Source of the DNA: Candidatus Bathyarchaeota archaeon
GTDB taxonomy: Archaea; Thermoproteota; Bathyarchaeia; JAPDIZ01
Reading direction: 5' to 3'
Assembly (NCBI GenBank): GCA_029259355.1
Contig: JAPDIZ010000005.1
Coordinates: forward strand, 36,289 to 100,288
Length of the DNA stretch: 64,000 bases
The notes under the pieces were generated by a model that was given only the letters and a program-made list of their open reading frames with translations, searched no databases and was not told the origin of the DNA. Made by a program: the position numbers and the translations under genes. The stretch's first letter is position 1, and every line of letters starts with the position of its first letter. Positions 16,422 through 25,086 of this stretch are shown here, piece after piece.

Positions 16422-17133
16422 CCGCGTAAGAGTTGTTTTGGTGGAGCCGGAGATTGGGGGAAACGTAGGCTTTGTCGCGCGCGTCATGAAGAACTTTGGG
16501 CTTCAGCAGCTATGCCTCGTAAACCCGGTCGAGGGCTATGAGGAGGAAGCCAAGAGGTTTGCGTCTCGAGCAAAGGACATCATTGAGAAAGCGGTTGTGG
16601 TGAAGGAGCTTAAAGAAGCCATAGATGGAGTTGACATTGTAGTGGGGACGACAGCCATCGCTGCCAAGAGGACGGCAAATATCTTGAGAACACCCACACC
16701 ACCCGAGGAGCTGGCTAAGTCTGTGTATTTATCGCGCGGAAGCGTTGCGCTGTTGTTCGGCAGAGAGAGCACTGGGCTAAGAAATGAGGAGCTTGCACTC
16801 TGCGACTTTGTGGCAACCATACCGGCTAGCAATTTATACCCCACTCTTAACGTCAGCCACGCAGCCGCCATAATCTTCTACGAGCTTTTCAAGCACCAAC
16901 GCCCTATGGGTCAAGGAAGAGCAGCTGATCCGCGTGTGAGAGAGCTAGTAGTGGAGAGGTTTGTCGATTTGATGAAAGAGGCGGGCTACCAGCAGCACAG
17001 AATAAACTCGGCTTCTAGAGCGCTTAGAAACATCTTGGGAAGAGCGTTCGTGACTAAGAGAGAGGCTACGCTTATCCTCGGCGCTTTCTCCAAAGCGCTC
17101 GCAGCGCTTAAGAGAAGGTCAGAGCTTGGGTAA
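16390..17133 (+). CDS. trmJ: TrmJ-like tRNA ribose methyltransferase (SPOUT)
   Basis: Protein of 247 residues of the SpoU/TrmJ type. Motif 1 is VEPEIGGNVGFVARVMKNF, motif 2 ALLFGRESTGLRNEEL, motif 3 TLNVSHAAAIIFYELF, forming the trefoil knot that binds SAM. Archaeal TrmJ 2'-O-methylates C32 of tRNA. The ATG at 16390 overlaps the DRG gene by 32 bases; ATG at 16396 or nearby TTG codons are alternatives. The C-terminal helical extension (DPRVRELVVERF onward) is typical. Convergent with dcd, overlapping by 15 bases. Confidence 0.93.
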   Translation: MEMLLRSTLSSRVRVVLVEPEIGGNVGFVARVMKNFGLQQLCLVNPVEGYEEEAKRFASRAKDIIEKAVVVKELKEAIDGVDIVVGTTAIAAKRTANILRTPTPPEELAKSVYLSRGSVALLFGRESTGLRNEELALCDFVATIPASNLYPTLNVSHAAAIIFYELFKHQRPMGQGRAADPRVRELVVERFVDLMKEAGYQQHRINSASRALRNILGRAFVTKREATLILGAFSKALAALKRRSELG

Positions 17134-17637
17134 AGCCAAGCCCCTTAGGTCCTTGTACCTTCCGCTATACTCTCTCTCAGCCTTAAAGGAGAGCTTAGCC
17201 ATAACCATGTGGAAGAAGCGCTCCCCAACCCTCACCTCGACAGGGAAGGGCCCACTCCTCACCTGTATGGTGAGGTTTCCCCTAAACCCCGCGTCTACCA
17301 CCGTCATAGGCATGGTGAAGCCAAGCCTCGCATACGTGCTCCTTAAGCCAAGCAGCCCGATGAGGTCGTTGGGCATCTCGAGGTATTCGAGCGTGGTGAA
17401 GAGATAGTGGGTGTTTGGCAAAACCCGTATCACGTCCTCAGAGACTTGCTTCTCGAAGTACCTTTCCTCGTCGTACGCTCTCGCTGACAGCGGCTGGTTA
17501 GTAGAGAGGAGGACGGCGTATTCTCTTCCAAGCCTAAGGTCTAAGCCGTTGCTTCCCACAATCTCCTCGTTAAAGGGCTGTATTCTAAGAACCCCCTTCT
17601 TTACCAAGGACTTTATCCCAGCGTCTGAAAGAAACAA
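17119..17637 (-). CDS. dcd: dCTP deaminase
   Basis: Protein of 172 residues. Trimeric dUTPase-fold enzyme that deaminates dCTP to dUTP, supplying dUMP for thymidylate synthesis. Signatures: GSNGLDLRLG near residue 28, LGLRSTYARLGF with the Arg/Ser triad, and TVVDAGFRGNLTIQV with the catalytic Glu replaced in position by surrounding polar residues, so dCTP deaminase versus dUTPase should be confirmed by alignment. Convergent with trmJ. Fits functionally with thymidylate kinase at 41962. Confidence 0.88.
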   Translation of the reverse strand: MFLSDAGIKSLVKKGVLRIQPFNEEIVGSNGLDLRLGREYAVLLSTNQPLSARAYDEERYFEKQVSEDVIRVLPNTHYLFTTLEYLEMPNDLIGLLGLRSTYARLGFTMPMTVVDAGFRGNLTIQVRSGPFPVEVRVGERFFHMVMAKLSFKAEREYSGRYKDLRGLALPKL

Positions 17638-17726
17638 GATGAAGAACCTCCATTGGCTGCGTAATCCATAAGCTTATTAAGTTTTTCAGAGCTTAGCCGC
17701 TTGGGCGCCTGCCTAAGGGAGGAACC

Positions 17727-18236
17727 GTGAGAGCGAGGAACTACAGACCAGTTAAGGGCATGACCTACTCTAGGAAAGAGTATATACACGGAGCTCCCAT
17801 GCCCAAGATAACCAAGTTCACCATGGGCAACCCTAGGGGAGAGTTTAGCCACAGAGTCTCGCTGACCGCGCAGTCAGACGCGCAAGTGAGGCACAACGCT
17901 CTCGAAGCTGCTAGGGTGGCTGTGAACAAGTACCTATCCACCAACCTCAAGTCCACAGACTACCACTTCAAGATACTGGTTTACCCACATCACGTGCTCA
18001 GAGAGAACAAGATGATGGCTTTTGCTGGCGCTGACAGGCTTCAGGAGGGTATGAGAAGGGCCTTTGGCAAGCCAGTAGGCGTAGCAGCTCGGGTACGCTC
18101 TGGCCAAGCAGTTATGCTTGTGGAGGTAGACGAAAGTGCTCTCGAAGTAGCGAAGGAAGCTCTTAGAAGAGGCGCAGCTAAGCTACCCATCCCCTGCCGC
18201 ATAGTGATTGAGGCAAGAGCAGCGCAAGCAGCTTGA
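17727..18236 (+). CDS. rpl10e: large-subunit ribosomal protein L10e (uL16)
   Basis: Protein of 169 residues starting at GTG with GGGAGG upstream (17717-17722). The family opening [20 protein letters not shown] and the conserved [22 protein letters not shown] loop are both present. It sits near the peptidyl-transferase centre and tRNA elbow in the 50S subunit. Followed closely by dph2, so probably cotranscribed. Confidence 0.97.
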   Translation: MRARNYRPVKGMTYSRKEYIHGAPMPKITKFTMGNPRGEFSHRVSLTAQSDAQVRHNALEAARVAVNKYLSTNLKSTDYHFKILVYPHHVLRENKMMAFAGADRLQEGMRRAFGKPVGVAARVRSGQAVMLVEVDESALEVAKEALRRGAAKLPIPCRIVIEARAAQAA

Positions 18237-18243
18237 GCACGCC

Positions 18244-19302
18244 ATGGACGTATTCTACCTAAGAGTGGTTAGGAAAAGGCTTCTCTATAGCGATATCGTG
18301 AGAGTAGTTGACGAGATCGTTGGGCGAGGCTCTAAGAGGGTTCTGGTACAAGCTCCGGATGGGCTTAAGTGGGTAATTCCTTACATCGTAGAGAAGCTTA
18401 AGAAGAGCGTGAACGTAGTCGTTTCCAGCGACCCTTGCTATGGCGCGTGCTTCGTAGCATACGATGAGGCACGCCTCTACGAAGCCGACTTGATTCTCCA
18501 CATAGGCCACAGCCCGCTGAGAGACGTGGACTACGGAGATTCTGTGGTTTTCGTAGAGGTTCTGGAAGATCCCAGCCTAGCCAAGCACTTCGATGAAGTC
18601 GGCAAGGTCTTGAGAGCCTTTAACCGAGTCGGGGTGGTGACCAACGTCCACCACGTACACCTCTTAGAGGAGCTCTCGAAGCTGCTGAGGAGGAGTGGAA
18701 AGGAGCCCATAGTTGGTGGTGACGGAGTTAGGGCGTGGCACAGAGGCCAAGTCATCGGATGCGACTATTCTTCGGCTAAGGAGGTAGAAGCTGATGTGGA
18801 GGCCTTTCTCTTCGTTGGAGGAGGTACCTTCCACCCCCTTGGCCTCTCGCTAGCCATCACAAAACCCGTGTTTGCTCTTGACCCATACTCCGGAAGAGCC
18901 TATGGTCTGGAGCCGCTTAAGAAGAAAGTGTTGATGCAGCGCTTCCAGCAGATAGAAAGGGCTAAGCGCTGCAGAAGGTTTGGGGTTTTGGCTGGAGCGA
19001 GGATCGGGCAGCACAGGCCAGCGCTCATCCAGCGAGTATGCGACTACTTAGAGAAGCATGCAAAGTCCTTTGAGGTTTTGGTGGTAGATCAGGTAGTGCC
19101 AGAGAGACTTTACCCCTTCAAAGCAGAAGCTTTCGTCGACACGGCTTGCCCTAGAGTAGCTGTTGACGACGCCGCCATCTTCAAGAAGCCCATGCTCTTG
19201 CCAAAGGAGCTTTTAGTCGCGATGGGGGATAAGAGCTGGGAAGACCTAGTCGAAGAGGGTCTCCTGTCCCAAACCTTTGGCTACGACCTACATATCCTAT
19301 AG
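18244..19302 (+). CDS. dph2: diphthamide biosynthesis radical enzyme Dph2
   Basis: Protein of 352 residues from the ATG at 18244, 7 bases after the L10e stop; the longer frame starting at 18208 would run through the L10e end. Dph2 uses a [4Fe-4S] cluster and SAM to transfer a 3-amino-3-carboxypropyl group to the EF2 histidine. The three cluster cysteines expected in archaeal Dph2 appear as SSDPCYGACF, VIGCDYSS and VDTACPRVAVDDA. The 3' end overlaps the convergent METTL5-like gene by 22 bases. Confidence 0.95.
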   Translation: MDVFYLRVVRKRLLYSDIVRVVDEIVGRGSKRVLVQAPDGLKWVIPYIVEKLKKSVNVVVSSDPCYGACFVAYDEARLYEADLILHIGHSPLRDVDYGDSVVFVEVLEDPSLAKHFDEVGKVLRAFNRVGVVTNVHHVHLLEELSKLLRRSGKEPIVGGDGVRAWHRGQVIGCDYSSAKEVEADVEAFLFVGGGTFHPLGLSLAITKPVFALDPYSGRAYGLEPLKKKVLMQRFQQIERAKRCRRFGVLAGARIGQHRPALIQRVCDYLEKHAKSFEVLVVDQVVPERLYPFKAEAFVDTACPRVAVDDAAIFKKPMLLPKELLVAMGDKSWEDLVEEGLLSQTFGYDLHIL

Positions 19303-19901
19303 AGGTCTGCTCTTACAACATACTTCGCTTTCTCGTGAAACTCGTAGACGTGGGGCAGCACCACGTCTATTGGGTATACTTTATCCACGCGAGCCCCCAT
19401 CTGCTCCACCTTCTTAGATAGAAACTCCCTGCTGCGGAGGCTCTGCTTGTGAAGCGAGTATACCACGTCGGCGATCTCCACCGCCTTTTGCAGAAACCTC
19501 ACGTCCAAGCCTCTGTGCCAAGTTCCGAACGGGGGGTTCATCACCACCACGTTAAAGCCCTTGGTCAGTGCCTCTATGTCGCCGATCACGAGCTCAACGC
19601 TGCAGCCAGCTATAGCGCAGTTCTCCCTCACAACCTCTATGCAGTCCCTGTCGATGTCTATCCCCACAACCTCTTTCGCCCCAAGCAAGCAAGCCCCTAT
19701 CGCCAAGATCCCAGAGCCACAGCCAATGTCCGCCACACGCTTGCCGAATATGTCTCCGTGGACGAACTCTGCGTAGTAGAGTATGCGAGCAGCGCTTTTA
19801 GCGTCTAGGGTGTATTGCTCAAACTCTAGCTTGTACGCGCGAGGACGCTTTAGCTTGGAGAGAGCAAGTTCTAGACGCCTTAACCTCATCAACTGGTTCA
19901 A
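19281..19901 (-). CDS. METTL5-like SAM-dependent methyltransferase
   Basis: Protein of 206 residues. The N-terminal RPRAYKLEFEQYTLDAKSAA segment and the catalytic NPPFGTWHRG motif match METTL5-type enzymes, which make N6-methyladenosine in small-subunit rRNA in eukaryotes. Motif I is VADIGCGSGILAIGA. rRNA is the most likely substrate, as for KsgA and Tsr3 in the same window, but this is inference. TTG at 19901 and ATG at 19889 are the candidate starts. Confidence 0.88.
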   Translation of the reverse strand: MNQLMRLRRLELALSKLKRPRAYKLEFEQYTLDAKSAARILYYAEFVHGDIFGKRVADIGCGSGILAIGACLLGAKEVVGIDIDRDCIEVVRENCAIAGCSVELVIGDIEALTKGFNVVVMNPPFGTWHRGLDVRFLQKAVEIADVVYSLHKQSLRSREFLSKKVEQMGARVDKVYPIDVVLPHVYEFHEKAKYVVRADLYRICRS

Positions 19902-19979
19902 CGAGCAGCTAAAGCTAATAAAGAATGAGCTGCATGGCTAAGAGAGAAAAGCACTCGCCTATTAGTTGGAGAGAGCAGC

Positions 19980-20555
19980 ATGGCCTCGAAGCCCAGGGAG
20001 AGAGCTAAGCTGGTTGTGCCTGGAGACGAGCTTGGTGTCATCGAGGAGTTTTTCCCAGGGGAAAACGTCTACGAGAAGGAGGGGGTTTTGTACGCGCAGT
20101 GCGTCGGCTATGCCTCCCCAAACCTGCGGAGCAAAACCGTTTCGGTTAAGCCAGCGCTGGGCACTCCCAAGTACCCCCGTGAGGGGGATATAGTCTATGG
20201 CCAAGTTATGGACATAACCGATAAGGTAGCTACGATAAGGATATTCGGGCTTGGCAAGAAGATACTTTCAGGGATCTTCACCGGAACCCTTCACGTTTCT
20301 GAGGTCAGCAAGAACTACACCGAGAGTGTCCTCGACGCTTTCCGCCCCGGAGACATAGTAAGGGCTAGGGTCATCAACGTGAAAAACAGGGTTTGTCAGC
20401 TGTCGACTGTTGGCAAGGAGCTGGGAGCGGTGTACGCCCTTTGCACTAAGTGCGGTGGTGAGCTGGTGCTAAAGGGGAGAAACTTAGTCTGCAAGGTGTG
20501 CAAAAATGTTGAGCGGAGAAAGTTCGCGGAGGACTATGGCGGGGCGAGGATTTAG
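19980..20555 (+). CDS. csl4: exosome RNA-binding subunit Csl4
   Basis: Protein of 191 residues: a short N-terminal domain (VVPGDELGVIEEFFPG), a central S1 RNA-binding domain (GDIVYGQVMDITDKVATIRI), and a C-terminal zinc ribbon (CTKCGG ... CKVCKN). Csl4 caps the archaeal exosome and recruits RNA for 3'-5' decay. It opens the plus-strand supercluster that continues through RpoL and the replication genes. ATG start preceded by GGAGAG. Confidence 0.95.
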   Translation: MASKPRERAKLVVPGDELGVIEEFFPGENVYEKEGVLYAQCVGYASPNLRSKTVSVKPALGTPKYPREGDIVYGQVMDITDKVATIRIFGLGKKILSGIFTGTLHVSEVSKNYTESVLDAFRPGDIVRARVINVKNRVCQLSTVGKELGAVYALCTKCGGELVLKGRNLVCKVCKNVERRKFAEDYGGARI

Positions 20556-20560
20556 GGGGG

Positions 20561-20851
20561 TTGTGGGTGGAGCTTAAGCTTCTGAAGCACACCGACAACA
20601 CATTAGTTTTTGAGATACGCGGAGAGGGGCACACTTTCTGCCAGCTCCTGCAGGGAGCGCTGCTTAAGAACCCAGCGGTGGAGATGGCTGGTTACGACAT
20701 CCCCCATCCCCAGGTTGCTCACCCCGTCTTCACGCTCAGAGTTAGGGAAGGCAGGCCTGAGGAAGCGCTGAAGGCAGCTGTTGAAGAGCTGAGGAAGCAG
20801 CTTGAGGAGTTTAGGGTTAAGTTTGCTGAGAGTTGGGGAAGAAGCTGTTGA
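20561..20851 (+). CDS. rpoL: RNA polymerase subunit L (Rpb11 homologue)
   Basis: Protein of about 94-96 residues with the Rpb11 core: GEGHTFCQLLQGALLKNP and YDIPHPQVAHPVF. RpoL dimerises with RpoD to nucleate RNA polymerase assembly. TTG at 20561 and GTG at 20567 are both possible starts; the second gives MELKLLKHTDN, close to the family. It overlaps the RNase III-like gene by 19 bases. Confidence 0.93.
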   Translation: MWVELKLLKHTDNTLVFEIRGEGHTFCQLLQGALLKNPAVEMAGYDIPHPQVAHPVFTLRVREGRPEEALKAAVEELRKQLEEFRVKFAESWGRSC

Positions 20852-21252
20852 ACAACCTGCTACAGGAGATTAGGGGTGCTCTAGGGGCGGAGAAGCCTCT
20901 CTCGGAAGTATTGTTTGACCGTGAGCTGTCATCTCTCGGAGATTCTCTGCTCAATTTTGCGTACTCATTAGCCACCACCCTTTCTCGAGGAAGACCTTCT
21001 GGAATGAGGATGCCGAACTCCGTGCTGGTTGAGGTGGCTGAGGTTAGTGGGCTAAGGAGGCTTCTGCCCAAGAGGGTGACGAGGAAGCAGAGAGCAGATG
21101 CGGTTGAGTCCCTCTTGGCCTATGCTTGGATAAGGGGGTTGGTGAGGATGGAGCAACTAGTGAACGAGCTAAAGACTTGCGTGGAGAAGCCTAGCGAGGC
21201 GCTTACCCCCATGGTCAGAGGGATCCTAGAGGAGTTGGTGGATGAGAATTAG
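20833..21252 (+). CDS. RNase III-family-like protein
   Basis: Protein of 139 residues. The segment ELSSLGDSLLNFAYSLATTL resembles the RNase III signature region, where a Gly-Asp pair follows a conserved Glu or Lys, and LPKRVTRKQRADAVESLLAYAWIRGL matches the downstream helix with its acidic residues. There is no double-stranded-RNA-binding domain. The family occurs in crenarchaeal-type genomes and its activity is unknown. Overlaps RpoL at the start and DUF99 at the end, so it is translationally coupled to both. Confidence 0.72.
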   Translation: MGKKLLNNLLQEIRGALGAEKPLSEVLFDRELSSLGDSLLNFAYSLATTLSRGRPSGMRMPNSVLVEVAEVSGLRRLLPKRVTRKQRADAVESLLAYAWIRGLVRMEQLVNELKTCVEKPSEALTPMVRGILEELVDEN

Positions 21253-21703
21253 GTCGGTGAAGCCTGAGCTGAGGGTGCTTGGGTTGAGCTGCTGCAGCTT
21301 AGCCAACGGCTCATTTGCTTGCTTGGGTGTGATCATAAGACCTCCTCACTGGGTAGAGGGTGTCATAGGAGGGGTTTATCAAGGAGAGAAATGCCTCCAA
21401 AACCTCTCAGCCGATCTCAGAAACTCCTCGAAGTTCGATCAAGTGAGGGTTGTGATAGCTGATGAAGGGCTGTGCGGATCTGAGACACTACCCAACACGC
21501 TTTCGCAAATGCTTGGGAAGCCAATAATCACCCTACGTAGAAACGGCTCGTGGAAGGCTTCTGGCTTGGAGAATCGGTTGGTAGGGGAAGTTTTCGCACT
21601 CTTGGGGAACAACCCTCCAGAGCCTATCCGAGTCTCGAGAGCTCTCTGCAGAGCGGTTGCGTACCTAGTTTCGAATAAAAGATTTAAGGCTCGGCAAAGC
21701 TAA
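21242..21703 (+). CDS. DUF99 (endonuclease V-like fold) protein
   Basis: Protein of 153 residues. The opening RSVKPELRVLGLSCC and the middle segment DQVRVVIADEGLCG follow the archaeal DUF99 pattern, a family with an endonuclease V/RNase H-like fold and unknown function. The usual early Asp that would bind metal in true nucleases appears replaced (LGLSCCSL where related members have a GxDDG-type motif), so catalysis is doubtful. Overlaps the RNase III-like gene by 11 bases. Confidence 0.7.
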   Translation: MRIRSVKPELRVLGLSCCSLANGSFACLGVIIRPPHWVEGVIGGVYQGEKCLQNLSADLRNSSKFDQVRVVIADEGLCGSETLPNTLSQMLGKPIITLRRNGSWKASGLENRLVGEVFALLGNNPPEPIRVSRALCRAVAYLVSNKRFKARQS

Positions 21704-21737
21704 TGTGTGCGAACCCGCAGCGGGGACGTGGAAAAGC

Positions 21738-22088
21738 ATGGAATTCTGCCCTAAGTGTGGGTCGAGGCTTGTACCCCTCGCGAAGAAGCTAGAGGATGGA
21801 AGGAGGGTAGCTATCCTTCAGTGCCGCTCATGCGGCTTCCAAAAAGAGATAAGCTCCGGGGAGCTGGCCGCCCCCATAAAGATCGAGCACAAGCCTCGTG
21901 AGCAGATAGCTGTGGTCACCGAAGAGGATGCCAAGTTCAGAACCCTACCCACAGCTAGGGCAGAGTGCCCTAAGTGCGGAAACCTAGAGGCATACGTTTG
22001 GCTTGTACAGACTAGGGGAGCTGACGAATCCTCCACTCAGTTCTTCCGATGCACCAAGTGCGGCTACACCTGGCGGGAGTACAGCTGA
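21738..22088 (+). CDS. tfs: transcription elongation factor TFS
   Basis: Protein of 116 residues from the ATG at 21738; the longer frame from 21705 adds sequence with no family match. Two zinc ribbons: CPKCGS...CRSCGF (N-terminal, Rpb9-like) and CPKCGN...CTKCGY (C-terminal, TFIIS-like). The acidic tip TRGADESSTQFFRC carries the Asp-Glu pair that stimulates cleavage of backtracked RNA in RNA polymerase. Sits directly upstream of pcna. Confidence 0.95.
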   Translation: MEFCPKCGSRLVPLAKKLEDGRRVAILQCRSCGFQKEISSGELAAPIKIEHKPREQIAVVTEEDAKFRTLPTARAECPKCGNLEAYVWLVQTRGADESSTQFFRCTKCGYTWREYS

Positions 22089-22093
22089 AAGTA

Positions 22094-22107
22094 GGCTTTT
22101 ATTAGGC
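22094..22107 (+). promoter_or_regulatory. TATA-like element ahead of PCNA
   Basis: The sequence ggcttttattagg begins 6 bases after the TFS stop. A start about 26 bases downstream would leave a short leader before GTG at 22144, so pcna may have its own promoter inside the cluster. Confidence 0.4.
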
Positions 22108-22143
22108 GCTTGGCTCTGTGTATGTCTTAGTGGGTGGTCAGCC

Positions 22144-22896
22144 GTGTTTAGGGCGAAAATCGCCGACGCGAAGTACTGGCGTGGGCTGATGAACGCTATC
22201 TCCACGCTCGTAGATGAGGCAACTTTCAACATAACCGAAGACAAGTTTAGCCTCAGAGCGATGGACTCCTCTCACATAGCGATGGTTGATTTTGAGATGC
22301 CCAGCGCAGCCTTCGAAGAGTTCGTCTGCGACACACCTGTTAAGATGACGGTGAACGTAAACGAAATGCTCAAGCTTATGCGCAATGTCAAGAGCGATGA
22401 AGTGTTGGAGATGGAGCTTCGAGAAGACGTGGGCAAGCTTGTGCTCAGGCTAAGGGGGCGGTACGTGAGGAACTTCAGCCTAGCCCTCCTCGACACAGCG
22501 GGTGAGGAGCCCCCCACGCCTAAGATATCCTTCAAAGCTCACGTCCAGATGGCTACCGATGCGCTTAAGCAAGCCATAACAGACGCTGCTAGGGTAGCTG
22601 AGAACGTCAGGTTCGAGGCTACTAAGGATCAATTCGTGGTTAAGGCGTCTGGAGACATAGGAAGCGTCGAGGCCGTTTTCTCCGCAGACAGCGACGCGAT
22701 AAGGGAGATAAGCGTTGAGGAAGATTCGAAAGCCACGTTCAACCTAGACTACCTAGAGGAGATGGTCAAAGCCGCTACCGGAATATCCGACGAAGCGATA
22801 GTAGAGTTCTCAACCAACATGCCCCTTCGACTAGACTTCCCGCTGACTACCGGAGCTCTGAGGTTTTACCTCGCTCCTCGCATAGAGTCTGAGTAG
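22144..22896 (+). CDS. pcna: DNA sliding clamp PCNA
   Basis: Protein of 250 residues from GTG at 22144 (MFRAKIADAKYWRGLMNAI); the longer frame from 22003 overlaps TFS and has no family match there. Features are AMDSSHIAMVDFEMP near residue 39, the interdomain connector, and the C-terminal RFYLAPRIESE that forms part of the PIP-box pocket. It tethers polymerase and repair enzymes to DNA. Only one PCNA gene is seen here. PriL follows after 3 bases. Confidence 0.97.
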   Translation: MFRAKIADAKYWRGLMNAISTLVDEATFNITEDKFSLRAMDSSHIAMVDFEMPSAAFEEFVCDTPVKMTVNVNEMLKLMRNVKSDEVLEMELREDVGKLVLRLRGRYVRNFSLALLDTAGEEPPTPKISFKAHVQMATDALKQAITDAARVAENVRFEATKDQFVVKASGDIGSVEAVFSADSDAIREISVEEDSKATFNLDYLEEMVKAATGISDEAIVEFSTNMPLRLDFPLTTGALRFYLAPRIESE

Positions 22897-22899
22897 GTC

Positions 22900-23916
22900 A
22901 TGACGAGCTGGTCGAAGAGAGACTTCGCCAAATACCCCTTCTCTCCACAAGCAGCAGAGTTCGTAGACAGCCTCGGAGTAACCATAGACCAGCTCACCTC
23001 TCCTGAGATGGCTAGAGTCCTTGAGAGAGCTATTAATAGAGCTAAGGAGGGCGTGAAGTACGCGGTAATAGAGCCTAAGTGGGACGATGACCTCGTAGAG
23101 CTGTTGTCGTTTCCCACAGCTGTTGCGCTCGTATCCTCCTTACAGGATAGGTATGCTGAGCGGAGGTACGCCCTCGCAGAGGCTAGGAGAGCGCACCTGC
23201 TCCTACAAGAGGAGGACATTGAGAAGCTAATCAAGCTCGCCGAGCAAGCCTTTGGGTGGAAGATCCGCGCAGTAGATGACGAAGGATTTCGCCTCGCCGT
23301 AGGACTGCTGCACTACCTGCGCAACGCCTCCTCCTTCCACGACCCTCACTGGAAGCTCGTTAACAGAGAGGTAAAGCTTGGAGAGGTTTTCGTCACCAAA
23401 GCTGAGGCGGCTAGGCTGCTGCAAGAGGAGGTTCAGAGGAAGCTGCTCGAGCGCTTCAAACCCGTGCAACTTCCCGAGAGCCTTCAGCCATACGTTGAAA
23501 AGCTTAGAGGCGAAGTGGGGGGGATGTACACGGAGTTTTCGGAGCACATAGAGCTCGAGAAGCTGAACTACGACGCACTTCCTCCCTGTATAAAGAACAT
23601 AATTAGGAAAATCTCGGAGACGGGACACGCCTCTCATCTTGAGCGGTTCACCCTAGCGTCTTTTTTGGTAGCTGCTAACGCATCGGTGGATGAGATAATC
23701 TCCATCTTCAGGGGGCTATCCGACTTTGATGAGGGTAAAACCAGGTATCAGGTGGAGCACATAGCTGGTATGAGGGGCTCGAGGACGAAGTACTCCCCCC
23801 CGAGCTGTGACACCCTAAAAACGCACGGCCTCTGCGTTGGGTGGGACACGAGGTGTGGAGGGGTTAGGCACCCGCTAGCCTATTATATGAAGGCGTCGAA
23901 GAAAGGCGCGAAATGA
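22900..23916 (+). CDS. priL: DNA primase large subunit PriL
   Basis: Protein of 338 residues. The N-terminal helical domain (KYPFSPQAAEFVDSLGV) and the C-terminal iron-sulphur domain are both present. Four cluster cysteines appear as PPCIKNII and CDTLKTHGLCVGWDTRCGG, with HPLAYYM closing the domain. PriL regulates primer initiation and hand-off. It overlaps priS by 4 bases (ATGA), so the two subunits are translationally coupled. Confidence 0.95.
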   Translation: MTSWSKRDFAKYPFSPQAAEFVDSLGVTIDQLTSPEMARVLERAINRAKEGVKYAVIEPKWDDDLVELLSFPTAVALVSSLQDRYAERRYALAEARRAHLLLQEEDIEKLIKLAEQAFGWKIRAVDDEGFRLAVGLLHYLRNASSFHDPHWKLVNREVKLGEVFVTKAEAARLLQEEVQRKLLERFKPVQLPESLQPYVEKLRGEVGGMYTEFSEHIELEKLNYDALPPCIKNIIRKISETGHASHLERFTLASFLVAANASVDEIISIFRGLSDFDEGKTRYQVEHIAGMRGSRTKYSPPSCDTLKTHGLCVGWDTRCGGVRHPLAYYMKASKKGAK

Positions 23917-25085
23917 GCGAAGCTAGGTTTCTCAAGAACGCCTTCGCCAGCTACTATGCTAGAGGCTTCGACTTAGCTAGGGAGCCCAAGCACATCGATA
24001 GGAGAGAGTTTGGCTTCACGACCTTTGGGGAGAAGCTGGTTATAAGGCATAGAAGGTTCTCCAAGTGGTCGGAGCTCCGCGATTTCGTCAACTCGCTAGC
24101 ACCAGCTGACATCATGTGCTCTACAGCTATCTACGAGAGGCCGGACGAGCCCATGGAGAGGAAGGGCTGGCTAGGCGCTGAGCTCGTATTCGATATAGAC
24201 GCGGATCACGTGGGCACGGACTGCTTGAGCCAGCACACCTCTTGGTTCTGCCCCTCGTGTGGGGAGAGCGGATGGGGGTTGGGGATAGCGAAGTGCCCAG
24301 CTTGTGGAGGGAAAGTTGAGGAGATAAAGTGGTTTTGCGAAAACTGCCTCGAAGCGGCTAAGCAGGAGACCATAAAGTTGCTAGACTTCCTAGAAAACGA
24401 CTTTGGCTTCTCCGAGAGCGAGATCCTGCTCTGCTTCTCCGGGCACAGGGGCTTTCACGTCCACGTGCTTAGCGATGAGGTGATGAGCCTTGACCAGCAG
24501 TCGAGGAAGGAGATAGTGGACTACCTACTTGGCGTCGGGCTAGACTTCAAAGCGCTTGGTTTTGCTCCTAGGGGGAAGCCTCCGATGCTCACCAGCGGAG
24601 GCTGGAGGGGGAGGGTGGCTAGGCGAATCTACGACCTCCTCTTCGAGAAAGCGAGAGAAGACGAGCGCATCTCCCCCATTTTGGAGAAGTGGTCGGATGA
24701 GATGCCGGTATCAGCTGTTCTTGAGGTTTTGGGGAGAGAGTATTGGAAGCTCTTGGAGCGGGCGAAGGAAGAGGTAGCCACTCACGTAGACAGCGTGGTG
24801 ACGACGGATCTGCATAGGATAATGCGCCTCCCTGGAACCCTACATGGCAAAACAGGACTTTTAGCAAAAGTGATATCCCCGAGCGAGATAGACTCCTTCG
24901 ACCCCTTCGTAGAGGCGGTGGTTCTACCCAAGAGCGTGGTGTCGGTGTCCGTGAAAGCCCCCATCCCGGAGATAAGGCTGTGGAATGAAGCCTATGGACC
25001 CTTTGAGAGAGGTCAGAGGGTGGATGCGCCGAAAGCGCTGGGAGTCTTGCTGATAGCAAAAGGTGCGGCTAAGCTGGTGGAGTAG
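23913..25085 (+). CDS. priS: DNA primase catalytic subunit PriS
   Basis: Protein of 390 residues with the catalytic Asp triad in VFDIDADH near residue 92 and later SGHRGFHVHV, plus the HRIMRLPGTLHGKTG nucleotide-binding segment. A zinc-binding insertion (CPSCGES...CPACGG...FCENC) lies after the DIDADH motif. PriS makes RNA/DNA primers. Coupled to priL upstream, and GINS starts within two bases of its stop. Confidence 0.96.
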   Translation: MSEARFLKNAFASYYARGFDLAREPKHIDRREFGFTTFGEKLVIRHRRFSKWSELRDFVNSLAPADIMCSTAIYERPDEPMERKGWLGAELVFDIDADHVGTDCLSQHTSWFCPSCGESGWGLGIAKCPACGGKVEEIKWFCENCLEAAKQETIKLLDFLENDFGFSESEILLCFSGHRGFHVHVLSDEVMSLDQQSRKEIVDYLLGVGLDFKALGFAPRGKPPMLTSGGWRGRVARRIYDLLFEKAREDERISPILEKWSDEMPVSAVLEVLGREYWKLLERAKEEVATHVDSVVTTDLHRIMRLPGTLHGKTGLLAKVISPSEIDSFDPFVEAVVLPKSVVSVSVKAPIPEIRLWNEAYGPFERGQRVDAPKALGVLLIAKGAAKLVE

Positions 25086-25086
25086 G

